Shown here one piece after another: positions 56,021-64,000 of a stretch of DNA of 64,000 nt. Position numbers and translations under genes: made by a program. The notes beneath the pieces were generated by a model. The model was not told where the DNA came from. It did no database searches and saw only the letters and a program-made list of their open reading frames with translations. Source of the DNA: Diaporthe sp. PMI_573 (lineage: Eukaryota > Ascomycota > Sordariomycetes > Diaporthales > Diaporthaceae). Position 1 is the first letter of the stretch. Each line of letters opens with the position of its first letter. The stretch is taken from the NCBI GenBank assembly GCA_021399435.1, contig JAJTUP010000036.1:620001-684000 (forward strand), given 5' to 3'.

Positions 56021-57893
56021 TCAAGGCTTGCACCGTCCCATGAAGCGAGGGTACATGCAGCAGGTACGCACGGTGTGCTGGTTAGCCAGCCAGGCCAGGA
56101 ACCGCTCCAGGCCCAGGCCGTATCCGCCGTGGGGGGAGGTTCCGTACTTCCTCTGGTCGAGGTACCAGTAGTAGGGGTCAGGGCTGATGCCGTGCTTGTT
56201 GAACGCCTGCAGCAGCTCATCATGGCCCTCCATTCTCATCGAACCACCGACGATCTCGCCGACGTTGGGCATCAGGACGTCCACCGATTCCGTCACGCGC
56301 AGGTCGTTGGGGTCCTTCTTCATGTAGAAAGCCTTGATCTCCACGGGGAAGTGCGTCAGGAAGATGGGCTTGTTGATGGTGTCCGTCATCTTGCGCTCAG
56401 CCGCCTCGGCAATGTCATCGCCGAAGACGTGTGGCTTGCCCTCCTCGTTGGGGATGGGAGGGTCTTGTGCGTTGAGCCTGCATTGATGTCAGTAAGGCGA
56501 TCCAATACGAAGCCGACCCCCTCCAAAAGCAACTTACCATTCAATCGCATCAGTGTACTTCATCCGCATGAAGGGTCGAGACGGCTTCTGGAAGCCGGGG
56601 TTGAGCTGCTTGATGTAGCCAGCCAGTTCCTCATCCGCCAGGATCATGTCCACAACGCCGCAGATCATGTCCTCGAGGTGGCTCAGCAGGTCCTCAAAAG
56701 TGATGAAATCCAGCTCAGCCTCGATATGAGTGTATTCTGACAGGTGACGCCGCGTCAGACTCTTCTCCGCACGGAAGGACTTCTCGATACAGTACACGTT
56801 GCCCATGGAGGGGAGCACGGTCTCAAGATACAGCTGAGAAGATTGCGTAAGGTAAGAGTCCTCGCCGTAGTAGTTGAACCCAAACAGCGTGGAGCCTCCC
56901 TCGACCTGCGTTTGCACCAGGGCAGGCGGCGACACCTGCCTAATCTTCAGTTGCTTGTACAAGTGCCTGAAGGCATAGTCAACTTCGGATCTGAGCTTCA
57001 TGACCGAGGACGCCTTGTCTCCTCGCAGAACCAGGTGGCGCTGGTCAAGCATGTCCGACTCCCATGGATCCTGAGTAGACGAGACCTTGTTGGTGAGAGC
57101 CTCCATATCAGTGGGCGCCGCACCCAGCACCTCGTAGTAGTCGACGTGCAGCTCTCGGTTGTCGGGCACCTTGGCTGTCTCGGGAGCCTTCTTCATCTCT
57201 CCGTAGAGCGTCAGGGAGGTGCTTTGGGTGAAGGTCAACGCATCGTAGGTCTGAGTGAGGGGTCCTGCTGTGATGATGCATTGCAGGTGGCCGTACCCAT
57301 CAACGAGCTCGATAAAGGTCTTGCCAGAATAAGTCAGAGTTAATTTCTCCCACAATAGAGAAGTCAGTGGGACTGCTTACCGCCTGCTTCTGTGGCCGCA
57401 ATCGATGGATGCGACCCGACACCTTGACTCTTGTGCCCTTCTTGTCGCCCTCGCCCAGCTCTACGCTCTTGTCGTCGATCCTCAGCTTCCTCGCCTCAGG
57501 CAAGCTAGGGTCCTGCTTGATGACGACCTTCTTGGCCTCCTCGAGGTTCTTCAGACGCTGCTTCCTCGCCTCCTCCTCAACCGCGGCGGAAGAGGCCTGC
57601 TTGGCCAGCTTCTTCTTGTGCTGGTCGACGGCAGAGGTGGCCTTCTTGACAGCGCTCTTGGCAGGATCTTTCCACTGCAGCGCGGCACCCGGGTCGTCGC
57701 CGGTCTTGGAGGCGCGGGAGAGGTACTTTGTTGTGGGCCGCTCGACGTTGGCGATCATGGCATAGGCCAGTGACTTGTACGGCTTTGACTCAGAGCCGTC
57801 GGCCGAGGCATCGTCGACGCCCGCATCGGTGTCGACGTGAACTGTTTCGTTCTCGGGCTTAACCCGTTCCGCGAGCTCTTGGATGGCTGCCAT
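56021..57893 (-). CDS. DED81: Asparaginyl-tRNA synthetase, cytoplasmic
   Basis: Three exons, 57381-57893, 56538-57319 and 56021-56477, give 583 residues. Donors are GTAAGC and GTAAGT; acceptors are GCAAG and TGCAG; all phases agree. Residues 1-130 are a charged, coiled Lys/Glu/Ala extension typical of fungal cytosolic enzymes, then the OB-fold anticodon-binding domain ([23 protein letters not shown]). The class II catalytic core has motif 2 (F-R-A-E-K-S, then [12 protein letters not shown]) and motif 3 ([10 protein letters not shown]). The end [10 protein letters not shown] matches the conserved C-terminus. It charges tRNA-Asn with asparagine. The motif set separates it from AspRS and LysRS. 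Confidence 0.95.
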
Positions 57894-58366
57894 GTTTTCC
57901 GCTGGCTTTGCTTCGGGTCAATTGGCGCTGTCGAAGCAGAGGTCGAGGCTCGTGGTTGTTGTGGTTTTGCTGCCAGTGTCCCTAAGCCGCCATGGTGGGG
58001 TCGGGCATTTATTGGGAAAAGATAAGGAAGGGAGCTTGAGTGGGCGGGTTGAGTCACCGCCAGGACCTCTGCCCGGATGGCTTGTCCCGTTGACTCAACT
58101 GTGTCAGCGACTGATATCTGGACATCCTGAGGCACATTTCGGTTTGAAATCTAATCAAGGGGTTATTTGGGCCTCGAAGTTTATGCTCATTTTTTTTTTT
58201 TGGACTGCTGCAATAGATTCCGGCGTTGTTTTGCGTCTGCCTGTCCTTTCGCCGAACGTTTACTATGGACAGTATGCAGTACTCGGCCCTCTGTTCATAA
58301 CCCCACCGAGACGAGACGGCAGGTGTCTGGGGGTAGGTTGGAGAGATATTACAAAGTACACCAACC
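57894..58366. promoter_or_regulatory. Upstream region of asparaginyl-tRNA synthetase gene
   Basis: 470 bp, non-coding: promoter of the synthetase and 3' UTR of the upstream ureohydrolase gene. No amino-acid control element is called. Confidence 0.5.
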
Positions 58367-60010
58367 TCACAGCTCATCCTTCACATCTTCCTCCGCCTTG
58401 TCTCCCTCGACCTCCGGGGCTGCACGCTCCTTGCCCATCTCCTTCATGCCCCTCTTGACAATCGAGCTTATCATCTCATACACAACCTGCGCTGCTGCCA
58501 ACGCAGTCTCCTCGCCCTGCCCCTGGTAAGCGGGAGCAACTTCGACAACATCAGCCCCCACCACGTTCAGGCCCTCGATGCCCCTCAGGATCCTGATCAG
58601 CTCCCTCGTCGTCCACCCGCCGGGCTCCGGGGTCCCCGTGCCGGGCGCAAACGCCGGGTCGAGGACGTCGATGTCCACAGACAAGTAGACCGGGTCGTCC
58701 GGTGGGATGGCGTCCAGGATCGCCTTGACCACCCCCGCGGTCCCCAGGTCGTCGATGTCGTCGGCGACCACGCGCAGCCAGTTCTGCGCCGTGTCGTCCT
58801 CAAAGTCGCCCCACCCGTCGCCCGACAGCCGGGTGCGCAGGCCCGCGTGCACGGACGGCCGCGCCGTGTCGTTGACCAGGAGGCCCTCGCTGCCTGCCAG
58901 CCAGAACATGGACCCGTGGTTGAAGTGCGCCTGCTCCGTCAGCCAGCTCGAGGGGTACTTGGCCGGGTGCCAGGTGTCGAGGTGGGCGTCGAAGTGCAGC
59001 ACCCGCAGGGGCTTGCCGTAGATCTTGTTCAGCGCCCTCAGCGCCGGCAGCGCGAGGCTGTGGTCTCCGCCCAAGGTGACAAGCTTGGGCCTCTCGAGCA
59101 AGGGGGACAGTGGCCTGCGGCTGCCCAGCTCTATGAAGGCCTCCGTCATCTGGCGAAGGGCCACGGCATTGTCGACCGGTACGGTGGGTATGTCACCGCA
59201 GTCCATGATCTTTGCCCAATTCTGATAGGGGTTGATATTGGCCCTCGGGTTGAATCCTCGGAAGCTCGTCTGCCGTGATGAGGCATGACGGATGGCCCGG
59301 GGTCCAAATCTTGCGCCTTGGTAGTTCTGGTCAGCCCTGGACACTCCTTTTCCACGCTGCAAGCCGATAAATGTGCTCTAGTGTCCTTCTCCTGACCAGA
59401 AGGCACCGCTGTCCCTTGTGGCATGAGAGACTCGGAAACGTACCTGGCCGGTAGCTCACGGCGGTATCAAAGGGCACACCCACGATCGCGATATCGTACA
59501 GTTCTGTGGGGTCTGTAAGACACTTGACGTGCTTCAGATGGGCGAAGCTGCCTATTCCAGCAAAAGGCCACTGTAGTCGGGCAAAGGTCAGCCCATCACC
59601 GTACGCCCCAACCCATTCATGGCCTAGATGAGTATGTCGTGGCCGCCCGTGAGTGATCTCTCATATGCGACCCGACGGCAGCCCACAGCTATCACATCGG
59701 CGGTGAGCGCCAAAGATCGATCTCCCGGGAGGGACGGGAGATGATATCTCTCGGGCGGCCGCAGGAGAGACACGAGGCATGGGCCTGCCAAGTCGTGCCC
59801 ACATGCTTGGCCCTGCCGTGTGTGATTGCAGAAATGGGTGAAAGAAGAAAAATTTCTCTCCAGCTCACTCACCTCCATGCCCCATTTGTATTCGAGCTCG
59901 GCAATCTCCTCTGCCGTCCAGACGCGATCTTCATGTTTGTGGTGCCCGCCGCAGGCCTCCGCCAGCGAGGCCAGTGCGGCAAGGACGAGTGGTGCCCATC
60001 CGCTCCTCAT
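58367..60010 (-). CDS. Ureohydrolase (agmatinase/guanidinobutyrase family) with signal peptide
   Basis: Three exons, 59873-60010, 59444-59570 and 58367-59316, give 404 residues. Donors are GTGAGT and GTACGT; acceptors are TACAG and CCAAG. The N-terminus [19 protein letters not shown] reads as a signal peptide, followed by a His/Asp/Glu-rich stretch. The arginase-superfamily metal ligands are intact: G-G-D-H-S, D-A-H-L-D-T-W and S-V-D-I-D-V-L-D-P, plus the substrate-specificity block [18 protein letters not shown]. These fit agmatinase-type enzymes rather than arginase. Mn2+-dependent hydrolysis of a guanidino compound to urea is expected. An in-frame ATG at 60148 would add 46 residues and bury the signal. 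Extracellular or vacuolar location is inferred. Confidence 0.9.
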
Positions 60011-62209
60011 CTCGGCGGTTGGTGTGGTAGTCTCAGGGTGGTGATCTGTGCCGATGCTGGGAAGTGTTGCCGGGCAGGACGAGATCAGATGCGTCAACAG
60101 TCCGTCGGTCACTTTGTGCAGAAAAGGGAACAATTGGGAGTATTTCATTCAGTGAAAAAACGCCAATCAGGCGCTTCTTTGAGGCGCGAAACGACTAATA
60201 CTAAGTGGTGTGCCGGTCCGGCCCGGTTAAGGACTCCATATCGACTCAACTATCATGTGTGCGGGAATGCATCGGATCGATCACCAGCGATTGAACAACG
60301 GCTTGGCAGTCATGAATGCGCATGGTCGCACTGCGCAAAGCCAACCGTGTAACTTGGCGAGGACCGTATCCTTTCTTGCCTAGCAGTAACAGAATACCTA
60401 GATATGCAATGCTTGGACCTCATACTGCAAAGTCAACCAGTCAGTCGGTCGGCCAGATATCCAGACCAGAGTCAGCTATGTTAGCAATGCCCAGATACAG
60501 GACTGGCCGTAATTGGTCAATCCGACTAGTCAAGCTCCGGTGCGGCGAACGGCCGGCGGTTCGGCCAAAGGTCTCCTGTGGCCAAGCAACGCCCGGCCCT
60601 GACTAAACGGTGAGCTAGGTTGCCCCCCCCCCTCCTCGTGCAGGAAAACGTCCAACGGCGCGGTCGCTAAATAGTCTAAGCCGTGTATGCTTTCTCAAGG
60701 ATGTTGCAGACACGAAGGCTTCTCCTGTACGTCATGGCTTACTGCGGTGGCGGTTGGCCGGGACGCGAAAGAGTCGCGCCAGTCAATAGACAGGTGCAAG
60801 CCATCACACCTCACTTATGCTGCTCTACTGTACTAGTGAAAGCCTCACCCAGAAAATTTAGAGGAAATCTAATTGCGTTTCCGGAATATGTGACCCTGCA
60901 TGCGCGGAGCTCCGCACTCTATCTAACAATCGACGCCTGTGGAAACACCAGTGTTCAATAATAAAGCAAAACAGAGCACGAATACGCGAGCACGCACGAG
61001 CTGGGGTCCTTCACCTGCCCAGCGGCGAACGACCTGCCCCAAGGCAACCTCGGGACATGCAAGAGTGACCTGCAAGGACGATCCCGTCTCGGGGTGCATT
61101 CGACTGGGCTGGCTCCCCGGGGAAAGAAGAAGCTTCTTAACGTCCATCGTGGTCCCTTCACACAATGTCATTAGGCTTTATTCCCCCCTACCATCTCCGC
61201 CTCCGCGCATCAGTCCAACAGCAATCAGCAGTGCAATCGAATCGGGAAAGGCAACGTTCGGGCCCAGGACTCAATGGGCACTGCCTTGTGCGCCGTCTTC
61301 GCCCGGAAAGCATATCTGCGAAAGAGGGTTTTCCGGAACGCGAACCTGGGTGCCTCCGCACGCCCGCTGGCCCAATCAGGCGCCTCTGAGGATTTGAGAA
61401 AAGTTCAGATGCCAAGAATGTTTGGAAACACCTCCGCGATGTGACGCAGGGAGCTTGGGGGGACGGATGGGGGGGGGACGCTAGAGCACGCCGTCCTCGG
61501 CCATGTTTGGCTTCAGGACATTTTGATGTCACTGGCCTGGGGGGGAAATCGATGATGAGCAGGCAATGCCTTTTGTGATTCCGGAGCAGCTGGGATGTTG
61601 ATTGATAATTAGGTCACAAATAGTATTCGCGCACCGGTCGCCAGAGTGATCCTATCAGAGTTGAACAAAGACCGCATTTCTCATTCCCCAACGCCTCCGT
61701 AATCAATCATGAAAAATAGTACTGCTAGGCCAGTCAGTGGCATATCAAGAGGCCACAAGTCTCAGCTCGACAATAACTCCAGTCAATAAGATGCAGATCT
61801 GTTCGTATTGAAATGTGGGAAAAGAGTCGCTTCAACGAATAACACGTCCAGATCTAAAAAAAAAAAAAAAGAAGCTTCCTTCACCCGAACACCAGCAGTT
61901 CTTTTCTGGTCAGAGCAGTCCATTGACAGCCTCGGAGCCATGGAAAACCTGCCGTGTTTGCCGCCTTCGCAGACGATCTTGGGCCTGAACCTGACTCTCG
62001 GCATGTTCATCCCGTCGGGTGAGCCAGAGCTGCTGGGTGTCTAATGAGTGTACATGAGTGTACATGAGGAGAACAGCCCATGTTCTGCATCGGACACTTC
62101 ATCTATCCCAGGCAACCCACCTGCTCGTCCTGCTGCGCCTTGGATCAGGGACAGACCGGTCCGGTCGACACAGAATGGCTGTGACATGCTCGCAGTCTAA
62201 GGCGCCGAA
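60011..62209. other. Gene-free region between ureohydrolase and CDC42
   Basis: About 2.2 kb. No frame shows a recognisable family. There is a C9 run near 60625, an A16 tract near 61855-61870 and a small direct repeat of a GAGTGTACAT unit near 62045-62067. It should hold the CDC42 3' UTR and the ureohydrolase promoter. Confidence 0.5.

Positions 62210-64000
<1,791 letters not shown>

Overview
The window is nuclear DNA of a filamentous ascomycete, most likely a Sordariomycete (Pezizomycotina). The signs are short introns (about 50-120 bp) with GTAAGT/GTATGT-type donors and CTAAC/CTGAC branch points, compact intergenic spacing, GC-rich coding third positions, and fungal families: two HET-domain genes, a TRK potassium transporter, a Zn2Cys6 regulator, ATG15 and a fungal-type alpha-actinin. 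I see no viral, plasmid or intact transposon genes, no rRNA, no convincing tRNA and no CRISPR array. Most genes needed splicing to be read; exon coordinates are in the entries and come from splice signals plus protein-family conservation, not transcripts.

Region by region. 1-1543: 5' part of a GT90/CAP10 glycosyltransferase that runs off the left edge. 2.4-4.5 kb: two divergent cytosolic ribosomal protein genes (uS8/RPS22 and eS12/RPS12). 5.5-13.3 kb: an accessory-looking block of four co-oriented minus-strand genes, HET / parvulin prolyl isomerase / HET / SRA-YDG domain protein. 15.0-18.6 kb: three predicted mitochondrial genes (cysteine synthase, a 405-residue protein I do not recognise, and ribosomal protein bL19m). 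19.2-22.0 kb: TRK1, with 2.6 kb of gene-free DNA upstream. 24.6-31.8 kb: housekeeping genes in two divergent pairs (XPB/SSL2 helicase with a CHY zinc-finger HOT13 homologue; proteasome alpha-4/PRE6 with a mitochondrial D-2-hydroxyacid dehydrogenase). 33.0-34.6 kb: a Zn2Cys6 regulator followed by 4.3 kb without supported genes. 38.9-51.9 kb: alpha-actinin, a VPS9-domain Rab GEF, vacuolar lipase ATG15 and a four-RRM Nrd1-type protein. 51.9-56.0 kb: a gene-poor, simple-repeat-rich stretch. 56.0-63.4 kb: asparaginyl-tRNA synthetase, a secreted-looking ureohydrolase (agmatinase family), and CDC42 with repeat-rich upstream DNA.

Functional links. Translation and protein turnover are represented by RPS22, RPS12, the asparaginyl-tRNA synthetase, IMG1 and PRE6. 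Polarity and membrane traffic are represented by CDC42, alpha-actinin, the VPS9 GEF and ATG15. The most unusual points are a 7-nt micro-exon required to read PRE6, a HET/parvulin/HET/SRA block, and two 81-nt stop-free introns (VPS9 gene and ATG15) whose retention would keep the reading frame.
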